A program made the position numbers and the translations under genes. The notes beneath the pieces are model-generated. The model saw only the letters and a program-made list of their open reading frames with translations, made no database searches and had not been told where the DNA came from. Shown here in pieces: positions 34,024 through 45,976 of a stretch of DNA of 64,000 nucleotides. Source of the stretch: Chaetomidium leptoderma. Its lineage: Eukaryota; Ascomycota; Sordariomycetes; Sordariales; Chaetomiaceae. The stretch covers positions 7,162 through 71,161 of the forward strand of contig MU856988.1 in assembly GCA_033296705.1 (NCBI GenBank), read 5' to 3'. Numbering within the stretch: position 1 is the stretch's first letter; every line of letters begins with the position of its first letter.

Positions 34024-34782
34024 ATGCCCGACTGGAAACAAGAATATCTCACCGGAATCAGGGATGCCGAGAAACAGCACCCTGTCAACCAAGAGTTCAT
34101 CGCCGCATGTCAGTCCCAACAATCCCCCGCCATTCCCACTGCCCATTCATTTTCATTGCTCTGGTCTGCTCTGCAGTGGCCCACGGGCAGACGGGGTTTT
34201 CGGTAGCCACAATTCAGGCTGACCTCGTCCCACATACATTCAGATTCACAGCTCCTAGACCGTGTCTCGGTTCTCGAAGCTGAGAAAGCCGCCCTTCAAG
34301 CTCAAATCGAAACCCCCACTCCCACAACTATCAAAGCGTCACCATCACCAACATCTCACCCTCCTGGCCCCCCCTCAGACGATACAGCCGTCGTTGCCCG
34401 CATCCGCCTCGAGCTAGCCGAGGCCCTCCGGGGAAAGGGCCAGTTCCAGCAGCGCCTCCAAATCGCAGACGACGAGCTCGCCCGCCTCCGCACCAAGACA
34501 ACCTCCGACTCCAAAATCCTCCGGGATTTGGCCGCCGAACGACGCATGCTAGCTGTCAAGCTGCGAGACCGCGAGGAGGAACTCCGCGCAAAGAACAAGC
34601 TCGTCGCCGATGTCCAGGACGAGCTCGCCGTGCTGAACATGCAGCTCGACATGGTGGAGAAGAAGCGGGCCGAGAAGGAGGCCGAGAACCGGCAGCTCGT
34701 CGAGAGGTTCATGCAGCGGGTGGGGCAAGAGGCCGACGCGATGAATCTGGCGAACGATCCGCTCTTTAGCAGGAAGAGGTAG
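34024..34782 (+). CDS. atg16: autophagy protein Atg16
   Basis: Two exons, 34024-34108 and 34244-34782, give 207 aa. The 135-nt intron has donor GTCAGT and acceptor TTCAG. The start at 34024 has a strong context (GCCACCATG). An in-frame ATG at 33991 would add eleven residues without family resemblance. The N terminus MPDWKQEYLTGIRDAEKQ is the Atg5-binding helix, with the conserved Trp and Tyr. Joining the exons gives AAYSQLLDRVSVLEAEKAAL, followed by a Pro/Thr linker and a long coiled coil (about residues 90-190; DIAAERRML-like heptads and VQDELAVLNMQLDMVEKKRA). There is no WD40 domain, as in other fungal Atg16. It forms the Atg12-Atg5-Atg16 complex that promotes Atg8 lipidation at the phagophore. 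Confidence 0.92.
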
Positions 34783-35078
34783 TAGTGCGAATCAGCAGCT
34801 GTGAGGGAACGGGGTCCCACCCCAAGGGCACAAGCAAAAGCGACCGCTCTGTTCGAAATCTGACACTGGTATCTGGCGAGGTATGTACAATATGGTTATC
34901 CGCTCCCTCTAACAACCAACAACACCACACGCAAAACAGATACCGCTGTAGGGGGTACTCGTTTGTCTCTGCAGACAGTGCTCTCCGGACGGTTATTCCA
35001 ACCCAACCCGTACTCCTGAGAAAATACATCCAGAACCAAAAACACATACACACCGCTGATCTGTACATGCACAGGCCA

Positions 35079-36658
35079 TCACTTCCTCGTCGAAATGCAA
35101 AACGTACCCGGCGCACCCGTCCAACTGACATAACCTTCAGGGTACGTCAGGTGCTCGACATCCAAAATAGACGACGCCACGTCATTCTCGGCGATTTTGT
35201 TGTCGTGGACAAACGTCTTGAGCGACACGACCTTGCATCCAATCTTCAAATCCAGGAAGATGTTGATCAGGTGGTCGTTGAGCTGCGACGTGAAGGCCTG
35301 GTTGTTCACCAGGACCACGTCGGCTCGTTTGAGCGCCGCCAGCGTCCTTTCGCTCTTGCGGAAATCGCCCCGCTCGAGGTGCACCTTGCCCGGCGCAATA
35401 CCCCACAGACGACAACGAGCCGAAAACTCCTTCTTTTGCGCCTCGGCGAGGTTGCATGCGTTCTCCATCATCTCGCAACCCCAGCTCTCGCACCCTCTTT
35501 CCAGCGCCGCCTGGAGCGTCACGTTGCCGACTCCGGAGCCGAGGTCGACAAAGACCATGTCCGAGCTCAGCTTTGTTCGGTCGAAGATGTCTGAGATGAA
35601 AGGGTGGAGCAGTTCGCCATAGACATTGTCGGTGCCGTTCTCGTACTTGGCGAGCAGGTCGACTTTGGGTGCCACGGTGCGGTCATATACCTGGTCCAGA
35701 ATAAACTCGACCAGCTCTCGGGGAACGCCCCGCATGCCATCGAGATTCTTCGCTATGGCGCCCTTCTTCTGGAGGACTAAGAGCTGGTCGTTGTATTCCC
35801 CCAGGGCCGCCTTGAAGCCATTTCCATCGTTCGTGTTCTTGCTCTTTTCCAGCCGACGGTAAATGCCGCTGTTTTGGTCATGAAACGGTTTCGCCTCGGC
35901 GTCGGTGAGGTATGTCGAGGCCACGAACTTGACCACCTTCATGATATCGAGGGCACCGTCGATCTTATCCTTGCCCCACACGAGCTCGTACCTAGAAACC
36001 GCCTGTCAGCACTCCGGCACTCACACCACAACCGAAGCGTTTGATAAAGAAGAAGAAGGCGCCCTTACCGCTCAGTATACTTCGCCCCAGGATACCGCAA
36101 CCTCACCGCCACCTCGTCCTTCCCCAGCTTCATGACAGGCTGACACTTTTCCCCGAGCGCGGCGACGTCCACCGCATGCACAATAGCCGGCTTCTCCTCC
36201 TCCCCCTGCCCGCTCCATAACTTCGGATGCCTCAACCGCCGATCCGGATCCTCGGTATGCGCCCTCTTCCGCCGCTTGCTCGGATCGAACCTGTCCCGCC
36301 AGTCGTCGTCGTCATCTGACCCGGGCTCGGAGTCGCTCAGGACGGGCGCGGGGCTGGCGGTCGCCGGCGAGCGGCTGCTGCTCCCGGGCGCGCGCCGTTT
36401 GCGACTGGTGGGGTTTATCGACGAGGACGAGCTGTACTCGGGGGAGGAGGCGGATTGCAGGCGTCGCGCATGGTGGAGAGAGGAGGGGATGGGTGATGCG
36501 CGCGGCGTGCCGTGGGCGCTGCTGGGCGCCGAGAGGGAGGGGCGCGAGACTGCGCCGCTGCTGCCGGGCTTCTTTTGTGGGGTCGGCGCGACGGCTTGCT
36601 TGACCTTGCGCACTTCGGTTTTGACTTTGAATTTGGATTTTTGGTTGAATATGCTCAT
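35079..36658 (-). CDS. dot1: histone H3-K79 methyltransferase Dot1
   Basis: Two exons, 36658-36069 and 35991-35079, give 500 aa. The 77-nt intron has donor GTAAGG, branch CTGAC and acceptor CTAG, and the join reads YTERYELVWGK. Residues 1-170 are basic and Ser/Pro-rich with Arg/Lys patches (RKRRAPGSSSR, KRRKRAH), comparable to the nucleosome-binding N terminus of yeast Dot1. The catalytic DOT1 domain fills the rest. It contains GTDNVYGELLHPFISDIF (substrate/SAM loop), the SAM motif VFVDLGSGVGNVTLQAALE, then CEMMENACNLA, DVVLVNNQAF and a final VSWTGAPGTFCISTRK. The enzyme methylates lysine 79 of histone H3 in chromatin, affecting silencing and DNA-damage responses. It converges with ATG16 over about 300 bp and is divergent from the APH-like gene. 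Confidence 0.95.
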
Positions 36659-37607
36659 CTTGATCCGATTTACCGAATAAACGGGCAGCGCTATTTGCGG
36701 TTGCGGCTACGGTATGTAGGTAGGTGGGCTGGCGAGCGAGGATCGACGCGGTGCTGGCGGCGCGTGACGCGGGCTTGTCGGGTTCGGCTACATGTAGCTC
36801 GTGTGATGTGACCAAAGACGGAATAAAATAATGGTTACGATGCTTGCGATAGTTATGGAGCGAGCGAGGAGAGGGCCGGTCAAAAGTTTGCGCCTAAGGA
36901 TGCGACGTGAAGGGCGAGGCTGCGGGGTTGGAGGACGACGAAAAGGTGCGGCGGCGGTTTGACTGGGGGACGTGAGGTGGGAGGAAAGATTGCGAGCCTT
37001 TCAGGTTGGCTCTCCACTGGGGTCCATGTGGCCAGGCGGGCCCCGCTGATGAGTTGCTGAATGCAGGGCGGGAGGCCTTGACAGCTGCCGAGCCTGCCGT
37101 CACGTTGCAGGGCTTATGTGGGGCCTGCAAGAACGTGGCGCTTTTTGCTCCAGAATTTTGTAGGAAGTCATGTGACATGGTCCCGGGGCGTTGGAGACGG
37201 CTTACATAAGCAATCTAACCCCTGCCAACCCCCAATGATGGACTCGGACCGTCCAGAAAACGTTGCTGTCTTCCGTAACACCATCACGCCCATTCCCGCC
37301 GAATCGATTCCCGCTGGTATCGACCTGTGTGAAGGATAATTGAAGGTAACTAGAATCTCAAACGATCAGTTGATAGTCGATTCGATTGTCCTAGTTCGCG
37401 ATGGGGGCGATATGGAGAAATTTGGGGGTCGGAGGAATTTGGGTGCCGGGATTGCCAGTGCCAGAGTACCTACCAGGTAGCCATCGGGAGTCCAACACCT
37501 AACATTACCCAGGTTAATTTTCCTTCGCCAGCGGCCACCCTTGAAGTTCTGAGACCAGCTGCGGACCCGAGCGAAACACAGAAAGAACTACATTGAGGCA
37601 CAAGAAT
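36659..37607. promoter_or_regulatory. 0.95-kb divergent upstream region of DOT1 and the APH-like gene
   Basis: No supported gene. Short open frames on both strands do not resemble proteins. Confidence 0.45.
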
Positions 37608-38913
37608 ATGGAGGAATCGCTGTCCTCCACCTTGGGCAGCGGCTCGTGGCTCGGCGCCGACGAGTACGAGCCCGGCAGCCCACTGCATACTCGGGCCACC
37701 AATTTCATGAAAACCGTCAAATGGGATGTGCTCGCCGAAATCGAGTCAAAGCATAGGGGCGGCACGCCCTGCCGCTACGAGGACAAGTTCTCGATCGGCC
37801 ACTTCAACTTGGTCCGGAGGCTCAACTTCAACGATGGGGTGAGCTGGGTCGTACGCCTTCGTCTTCCGGACGAGGATATGTTTGCCGAGCGCGAGGCACT
37901 CACGGGCTTGAAAGCAATGGAGATTGAAATTGCTAGCATGAAGTTCTTCGGGTTTGTCCTCGAATGTGGCTTCTCACGGCTATCAAAAGCATGATCGCTC
38001 ACACAGCCGGCAGATCCAAAACGTCTATCCCGGTGCCCAAGGTGATGGGCTACAGTACAGCACCTGACAATGCGGCCGGCGCCCCATACATTTTGATGGA
38101 ATATATCCATGGCAGCGTGGCGTCAGAACTCCGAAAGGCAAGGTCCTGCGCTCTCCAGATGTTTGGTACCCCCGAGCAGGACCGCAAATTCCGGGAGCAA
38201 ATGGCCAGATCCAGGCCACCGTGGCGTCGTTTCGATTCCCACAAATCGGCAGCCTCTATCACGATTCTGACACAGACGACTTCTACATTGGGCTTGAATT
38301 CCAGACAGGGAGGGGGCCCTGGACCTCGTCTACTGAGTATTACGATGATTTGGCCCGCCACCTCCTAAAATCAGCTTCAGCCGACGACGAGCGAAAGCAG
38401 AGCCAATCCTTCATGCTTCCCTCCGTCCTCAGCCACTTGATGCGCATCCACGGCGAGGAGAAGTCGGGCCCATTCCGGCTAATTAACCGCGACTTTGGCG
38501 CGCACAACATCCTCATGAACGACAATTTCGAGATTGTGGGCGTCATCGACTTCGACGGCGTCATGGCCGCACCTCTAGAGGTGGTCGCCCAATACCCGAC
38601 GCTCTCCTTCCTCGAAGTAGAACCGCCTGGTGTTGTACACACGTTGCCTGCCGCCATTGCGCGAGTCAAGCGCACTGCGCCGAGACTACAGGAGTACAAG
38701 GAGCTGCTGGGTAGGTGTGAGTCGGAGACGGGTGAGGAGGAGGGGGCGAGGGTTGCTGATAGGCTGGGGTCGACAGCGGCGAGCGTCTATAGGGGTATGG
38801 AAGCTTATGCGCAGCATCAGGATTCTGTGAATGAGAGGTGGATGAAGGTTTGTTTGAAGATGGTTGTTGATTTTGCTGAAGGGGAACAGCGGCCTAGGGA
38901 GGCTGGCGGTTGA
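37608..38913 (+). pseudogene. APH-type phosphotransferase-like gene with an apparent 1-nt frameshift
   Basis: Exon 1 runs from the ATG at 37608 to 37951. A 62-nt intron (GTTTGT...GGCAG) leads to an exon at 38014 that reads KTSIPVPKVMGYS and APYILMEYIHG, the usual N-lobe and hinge of fungal aminoglycoside-phosphotransferase-like kinases. At about 38203-38208 the frame REQMA stops matching, and the family sequence IQATVASFRFPQIGSLY continues one base out of register, as if a single C were missing. The second part then reads on to the stop at 38913. It includes GPWTSSTEYYDDLA, the catalytic-loop region LINRDFGAHNILM (Asn rather than His before the Asp) and the metal-binding GVIDFDG. Either the gene is a recent pseudogene or one base is wrong in the sequence. 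Substrates of this family are mostly unknown. Confidence 0.65.
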
Positions 38914-38986
38914 GCAAGGGACGGGGAAAGGGGGCAGTAAAAGAGAAAGCAATGCCGTATACTAATCACTATGTATATACAACCCG

Positions 38987-41215
38987 TCACTCCATCATCT
39001 CAGACATCAAAGCGTCCGCCAACCACCTCTCACTCTCAGTCCACGCAGCAGCCGGTCCCTGCCCGCCCTCCACGCCTTCCATCATTCCTCCCTCTACGGG
39101 CTGGTCCAGCCAGTCATCCGTCAACACAACCACCGAAGCACCCCCCCCAAGGTCTCGCGACGACTCGTTCCCCTGTTCCCCTCCCGTGCTGCTCGTACCG
39201 CCAGCGCTCCACTCGGACGGGGTCTCGCGACCCATCCTCGCCACCTCGGACCCAACCCACAGCGGATCTAGGAGGAAGTTGGCTGAAAAGTAGCCGCTCT
39301 CGGCTCCCTCCATTTCTTCCTCCAGCTCCTCCTCCTCCTCCTCCTCCTCGTCCTCGTCCGGTATGTCAGTTCGGGAGGATCCGGCCGGCGTCAATGATGC
39401 CGCGTACGTCGTCGGCCGGGATGTTCGGCTCGGCGTTATTGTGGGCGTCGAAAAAGGGGAGGGTTGCTTGCGTCGGTGACTGGCGGGGTATGGCTCCGCG
39501 CGTAGCTGCCGCCGTGGCTGGCTTCTAACCGCGCCGACCAGGGGCCTGCAGTCATCTGAGTTGTTGTTGTCTCGTCGGGAGGGCGGCGGGGTGATTAGTG
39601 TGGCGGCTGAGATCGAGCTGTCGGTCGATAGTATGAATTGTTCGTCTTTGTCGAATACCTCCACGGGCTGCCAGTGGTCGTCCGTCGACAGGGAGACGAC
39701 TTGGTCGTAGCACTTCTGGGCAGAGGCTCGTGATTTGGGGTCTATCACAACCATGTTTGACAGGAGGAAGCGGTGGAGGTGGCTTGCCGGGCTTGGGCTT
39801 GTCTGTGTTCGAAAATGCTCGATGAGCTGCTTGCACCACCGGAGACCGCTCCCAGCTGGCTGTGGAAGTCCCTGAACGCACTCGGCGGCGACCACGCCAA
39901 GGGACCAAATGTCCACGGCTGTCGAGTAGGCCTGCTGGGACCCGCCGTGATCTCTCCGTTTGCCCTCTTCCCAGAGCTCAGGGGGGTAGTAGAGGGGAGT
40001 CCCACAAGGGCTCATCAAATTGCGGTCCTCTCGGGAGAATCCGAAATCGGCGAGCTTGATATGGATGCCCTTGGGGCCGTCGTCCACGAGGATGTTCTCG
40101 GGCTTGATATCGCGATGAACGATGGGGGGATTCTGCCCATGGAGGTAGGTGAGGGCTGAGAGGCATTGGTGGATGACGTCCAGACTCTGCAGATATGGCA
40201 GAGGAAGTCTGGGTTTGAGGGTCCCACCAGAGACAGGTTCGAGGTGAAGTTCAATGGTGCTGTTTGGCATATCAAGAACCTCAAAAATCCGAACGATATG
40301 TTTCTATTCGAGGTGTTAGTGGACGCGCGGGGGCAGTTAGCAGGTGTTACTTACATGAGACAGCTTGGCTAGAAGCTTGGCCTCCCTCTTCCACACAGCA
40401 CGATCCTGCTCTGCGAGTGGTTGTAACGGTTTCTTCCGTGCAAACACGCGCCCGGTGCTGACATTCCAGCAGTGGGTGGCAACAGCAAAAGCTCCGCGGC
40501 CGAACTCGGCAATCTCTATGAGTATGGGACCCGACTCTGGCGAGTAAACACCGGTGGCAGCTTTGGTCCGCGGGGAGCTGTGTATGTTAAGGTCAGCAAA
40601 CATGGACTCGGGCAGAGGCTGGCAAAGGAAACGTCTAACGTAACCATCGAGGAGGCCGTGTATCTCCGGGATGAAGACGACCACCCGCAGCAAGAGACAG
40701 CTGTGAACCTCGACGATGATTGTGTTGCCGTCCACCGCTTCATGTCCGGAGAGAATCCATCGAGAACCGCTACGCCGCTCACCCCCCTTGTCGTTGTATT
40801 TGACACTGGTTCCAACCAAAGAATTCAGATCCCTCAGCACCAAGCGATACCTGTCGGTGTCTTCAAATCCGTTCTCAAACGTGATGGCAAAGTGGGCCCC
40901 GCTGATGCCGCTCAGGGAGGGGAGGATAATATCGCACTTCTCATCACGCCCAAACACAAACCCGCGAGCTGTTTTGGGGGGGTTGCTGAATCTGAGCTCG
41001 AGACAATCTGAAGACTCGTCTGGGTTGTGTGGGCTAGGAGGCAGAGTTGACTCCCGGTCACTCTGCCCGAGGGCCGGATCGAGCTCCTCAAACCCCGGGG
41101 AGTCGGTAAGGGGAAGTGCAAGGAGAAGCCGATTGTTGTTCTTTTCTAGAGTGAGCCGTCCAGCGTGGTTGTAGAGCACGGGGTAAACCCGCGCAATCAA
41201 GTCCGTGTCGTCCAT
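38987..41215 (-). CDS. FHA-domain serine/threonine protein kinase
   Basis: Two exons, 41215-40355 and 40303-38987, give 725 aa. The 51-nt intron has donor GTAAGT, branch CTAAC and acceptor ATAG, and the join reads KLSHKHIVRIFEVLDM. Residues about 80-180 form an FHA domain: FVFGRDEKCDIILPSLSGISGAHF with Arg and Ser-x-x-His. The kinase domain follows at about 230-500. It has GRGAFAVATH as glycine-rich loop, FARKKP with the ATP-binding Lys, HRDIKPENILV as catalytic loop, DFGF, and PPELW in place of APE. Residues 500-725 are disordered, with a Glu run of about 14 and SP/TP sites. The FHA-kinase order resembles Rad53/Cds1-type checkpoint kinases in outline, but the sequence looks divergent and I do not assign orthology. 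It ends 73 bp from the stop of the APH-like gene, tail to tail. Confidence 0.88.
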
Positions 41216-43100
41216 GTCGAGGTGTCGTATGCTCCTCCGCTAGGAAGAGAGCCGTGGAGCTTCATGTTGGGTTAGCTCAGGTATTTAAGTACACGGTGAC
41301 TTGCTTCATGCACACCACAGTCACGTTGATGACTTGGTCATGGCCGAGGGACTTGAGGCTGAGTGTGTTGGACAAGGCTCGTTGCCTTTGTCGACGGGCT
41401 AGCAGCGCCAGTGCTGTCATTGGGAGGAGCTGCCTTGTGGTGTATCTCGGCCAAGTGTTCTCGAGGTTAGTTGGCCCGTCGCCGATGACCTGCTCTCTTT
41501 CTCATGCTCTGTGGCTCGTCTTTGTTGTCGGTCACTTGATGTTTACATCCCCCTTTGCTAGAGTCACATTGCTCCATGAGTCAGCCTCCAACGATATATA
41601 ATATGTAACTCATTTCGAATTTCGCATCTCATCTCATCTACACCTCATCTTTTCTTTTACCTTCATAGTTTCGTACATCATAAGGCCCGTCCAGTCTTCT
41701 CGAGCGATTGGGGAGGCAGAGTGTTAGTAGTAAGGAGTCAACGACATCCACAGTTTTTTTGTTTGGGGTATCTCACATGTAGCTAGCTGTGATGGCGAGG
41801 ATTCCTTCCCATTGAGTCGGGCGATGTCGTTCTGAGACTGTGTCAGTCCTTGTTTGGAGACTGCTGCTCAATAAAAGGGGTAATGTTTTGATGTTAACCC
41901 TAACCCTCTTCAAGTCATAAGCGTGCTTTTTCTGCCTCCTGCTTGCCAATTCAACAACCAGAAAATATAAGACAAAGCTGCTTGATGAATCATCTCCCCA
42001 GAATATTCCATTGGCATCATAACACATGAAAACCAACATGAACAGCTGAAAGTGATACCTGCGCTCGCTGCGCAGCGGTTGCTCGGGAAATGGTGTGGAA
42101 CCTTGTGTGGAGTTTACTCGGGATCCACAGATCCTAGACCCACCTCATGACGTCATGGATTGACAACTTCACCTCTCCATCTCATCGCCAATTCTGCACG
42201 CACTGTACCAAGCCGCTTCCTTTGACCGCCGTTTGCGAGGACAAGCTGCTTCGAAACCGCCTGGTAATTGAATTACAAGTGCCCCGTAATAAGCACATGT
42301 TCTCCCGAATTGATGATAACCAGGATGGACTAGGTTCGTGAAAAGTGCGTCGGTCAGGGACTAACTACCTAGGTAGGGTGGAATGGGTCCTCGGTTCAAG
42401 TTCAACCAGGAGCTTCACTTCCAGCTCTCGAGCTGCTCAAATGGTTTCATCCTCTGTGCACTGTGCCGAGATGAGCTGGGCCGTGATTCGACGCAAGTGG
42501 CCAGATAACATCATAGGTTAGTCTGTTTGAGTTTGAGCTTTGTTTGTGAACAGACTCGCGAGAGCAAACCAGGGCCGGGATTGGAGGTGTGACGCAGCAT
42601 CCCGCCTTGGCCTCCCAGGGATCATCAGAACCGTCTCTCCTGGGGCAGTAGCTCGACTTGGTCGCGTCGCCGCTGCTTGCCGCTGTGCTCGCGAAAGGAA
42701 AAATGAGGGCAGCCCTCGACCAATCTAGGAAATTGCTTGGCCTGTCGCTCCTGCCTATGACGCACTCGACCCTTTTCACCGGTGCTGCGAGCTCCCACGT
42801 CACCACACACTTCCTTCTTTCATAGCTTGTAACATCAAGCAGCCAGCCGAGCCAACTTTTCTTCTTCATGCTACTATAATAAACGTCACCCCCACCACGC
42901 CCTGGTCTGCACCCGATTCTTCATTTACATCCAAGCTCTGTCTGTTTCTTTTTCGAGACCTGAACTCGCAACATCTTTGATACCCCAATCCAACCAAACT
43001 CGATACCCCATCCCAAACTCGTTTCCTTTTTTTGATACCCCAAGCTTCGCTCGTAATAATACTCCCACCACCACCACAATTCCACAACCAATCACACAAG
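41216..43100. other. 1.9-kb intergenic region
   Basis: No supported gene. It includes a short CCCTAA-like pair near 41894-41908 and AT-richer stretches. The last 200 bases, pyrimidine- and CA-rich, look like the leader of the HAM1-like gene. Confidence 0.45.
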
Positions 43101-45976
43101 ATGGCTCCAAACGTCAACAAACCCACAGACATAAAGCAGAAGGAGGCCGACGTCAACCGCAAGCTCCAAATCTACGGCATCATCAACGCCTTCAAGGCTG
43201 GCAAGGTTCCTTCGGTATGTGCTGTCCTCCACGGGGGTTCATATATGTACAACTTGGGCAGTACTGACACATGGCACAGAACGACCAAATTGATGTCGCC
43301 CTGAACAGCTTTCTCAATTCCACGGCGCTCTCGAGCCCTTCCGAGAAGCTCTCACCCGAGGGGAAGAGCCTTGTTGCCGACGTCAAGGAAGTGGTGAAGC
43401 AGGCCAAGCAGCTGCTACTATCCAAAAACGATGGCAACCTGCTGCAAGACTTCATTTGGCAGACTCAGCAGTTCGACGCCAAGTCTGTAGCGACCCCCAA
43501 CGCGCCCATCAGCAAGGAGCAAGCGCAGCAACACGGAAACCAGGCCCTCGACGGTCTGCGTACTCTGGGAACCCTGATCATCACCAACGGCCAATTCCGG
43601 AAACTTCGTACGTACTCCCTGCCAAATCTATTACGCGCCGACAGCATGCTAACATCGTACAGTCAAGGATGCCACCATCCTCTTCCGCGATATGGCCGGT
43701 GACGCCGCCACGAATGCCGCCGCCCGCGTCAGGCCTAGCCAGGAAGACCTCTACCAGATGGACCACCCTGCTCAGGACAACACTTGGCACGATGCGCCTG
43801 ACATGTCCAAGGACGGCATGAAGGGAAAATTGAATCAGTACTACAAGGGCAACCCCAAGGAAGACGTTAGGGCTGCCGCTGCCGAGGGCACGTCCGGAGC
43901 CCACCCCACGGGCTCCTCGGATCCCAGGGATCTGGCAAGCACCGCAGTGCACGATCGCCAGACTGGAGCTTCTTCCGGTATCAATGCGACCGGAGGCGCC
44001 GTGGCCGCCAAGGACGCCTTGAAGCGTAACGTGGACGAAAACGTCGACGACGAAACCAAAGAGAAGGCCAGGGCCAGGCGTGAGGAATACCGGGAGCGTA
44101 CAAAGAACTACTTCTCCCGCAAGATGCCGCAGGAACGTCGGGACCAGACCATCTGGCGTCTCAAGGTATGCTAGCCCCCATTGTCTTCATCACAGCCACA
44201 TACTAACATCTGCCCAAGAAAATGGTCCTCGAGTGCCAGCAGCACCCTGATTATTACCAGGCTATCCAGACACTGCTGGATCTTGCCGAGAAGTACGGCG
44301 ACCACGCAAACCGGATGGCCAGGGGAGGCTCGGGCACCGTCAAGGACGCCAGGTCTGGCATGGTCCAGGCCGAAACTGACCTCAAGACTCTGATTGAGCG
44401 GTGCGCGAACGGTACCTCGACCGACGACTTGTGGGCGTCGATCAACACCATCTACGAAGATGCGGACCGTGACCCTGAGCTCCGAAACTGGTTCAAGGCG
44501 CTCAACCAATACATCCGCCTCTGCCTGCAGGAACAGGGCTACATCCTGGATGATGAGTCGAACGTCCAGTGGAACCGCCTGTACGACGAGGGCAACTACC
44601 TCTTGCGCGACAAGTACCGCGGACACACCGACCGTATCGTGAACGAGATCAAGTTCTTGGCCGATCAGTTTGACCAAGACCCGCAGAACAAGGCCTTCGC
44701 TGCCTCGCTCACCAAGCTGTTCACCGCTCTGGGCAACGATGAGAACGGGAAGCCGACTTTCAAGCCCCATCTCGTCAAGGATCTGACAGAGGTGATCCTT
44801 CCCCGTGCTTTCGAGAAGGTCGCCTACATTCCGGTGCCGCGGATCGAGTACTCGGATCCCCAGTTTGACGCCATCATCGAGAACCTCGTCCTCGAGAGCG
44901 ACAACTTCATGCCCAACGTGCTGGAGATTGCTAGCGAGAACTACATGCGCTTCGGGCGTAAGAAGGTTGCCAGTAACAGCAAGCACTCGATCGACGTCAA
45001 GGTGGCCGGCATTCAGATGGACCTCCGGGATGTCAGCTACTACATCAAGCGCAAGCAAGGCTTCCCTTCGATCACTGACCAGGGAGTGGCCAATTTCTTG
45101 CTGGCTGGAGACGGCTTCACTTTCCGCATGAAGCTATCCTCCCCTGACAAGAAGGACAAGCAATCCTTCTTCAAGGTGGACAAGGTGGACGTCGCTGTCA
45201 ACAACCTGAACATCAAGCTCGTCAAGTCCAGCCACAAATTGCTGTTTGGTCTCTTCAAGCCCCTGATGCTCAAGGTCCTGCGCCCTGGTGTGCAGAAGGC
45301 GCTGGAGAAGGCGATCAAGGACCAGGCCATGCAGCTGGATGCCATCTTGTACCAAGTCAAGCAGGAGGCCGACCGGGCTCTCGAGCAAGCCCGCGAGGAC
45401 CCAGAGCACATGCCCAACATCTACAACCGGTACATGACGGCAGCGCAGAAGAAGGTTTTGCAAGGCAAGAAGAAGGCGGAGGCCACCGTGGCCGACAAGA
45501 AGGTCAACTACGCCATCACCAAGGAGGACAGCATCTTCCCCAGCATCCACCTCCCTGGCGGCATCAGTTCCAAGGCCACCGAGTACAAGGAGCTGTCACG
45601 CAAGGGCGACAAGTGGGAGAGCCCCGTCTTCTCGATCGGCAGCGCCGCGAAGAGCAACGACATTCCAGCCGCACCCGAGGTTGCGCGCAAGCCGCATCAG
45701 ACAGCCACCCAGAGCAATGTGCATGCGACTAACGGTAACACGCACGGAGGACTCGGCGGTCCGGCCCCCGTTACTGGAGGTCCGTTGAACGTGGGCACTT
45801 TCAATGGGAGCGCTCAGCACAACGGCGGCCCTCTTAATGACGGTCCTCTCAACACGAGCGCTCCTCATAACGGAGGTGCTCTGAACGGAGGTGCTCTCAA
45901 TGGGAACACCGACCTTAATGGAGGTTTCAAGGCCCATCCGCCTGCCTTCAACCCGGCTGCGCCGACTGCTTATTAG
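43101..45976 (+). CDS. HAM1-like (DUF5923/DUF4449-type) protein, putative tubular lipid-binding fold
   Basis: Four exons: 43101-43214, 43280-43607, 43663-44165 and 44219-45976, giving 900 aa. The introns (65, 55 and 53 nt) have GTATGT, GTACGT and GTATGC donors, CTGAC or CTAAC branches, and in-phase joins (KVPSNDQIDVALN, FRKLLKDATILFRD, WRLKKMVLECQQ). The N-terminal half is helical: a repeated helix set, then LADQFDQDPQNKAFAASLTKLF. The C-terminal half (about residues 490-750) has SIDVKVAGIQMDLRDVSYYI, KVDKVDVAVNNLNIKLVKS and a long helix, a pattern I associate with fungal HAM1-like proteins distantly related to BPI-type lipid carriers. The last 90 residues are Gly/Asn-rich with imperfect repeats of NGGPLN and NGGALN type. 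The precise role is unknown to me. Confidence 0.8.

Noticed and set aside
35079..35622. Plus-strand frames overlapping DOT1
   Set aside because: Antisense to the catalytic domain of DOT1; no features of their own.
38161..38208. A 48-nt intron (GTTTGG...CCAG) that would repair the APH-like frame
   Set aside because: It would remove conserved family residues (REQMA region) and is very short; a single-base indel explains the data better.
41894..41908. CCCTAACCCT telomere-like sequence
   Set aside because: Only about two units; too short to claim an interstitial telomere.
44171..45058. Minus-strand 295-codon frame
   Set aside because: Antisense to the HAM1-like coding region; Val/Leu/Asp-rich composition fits a shadow of a GC-rich gene.
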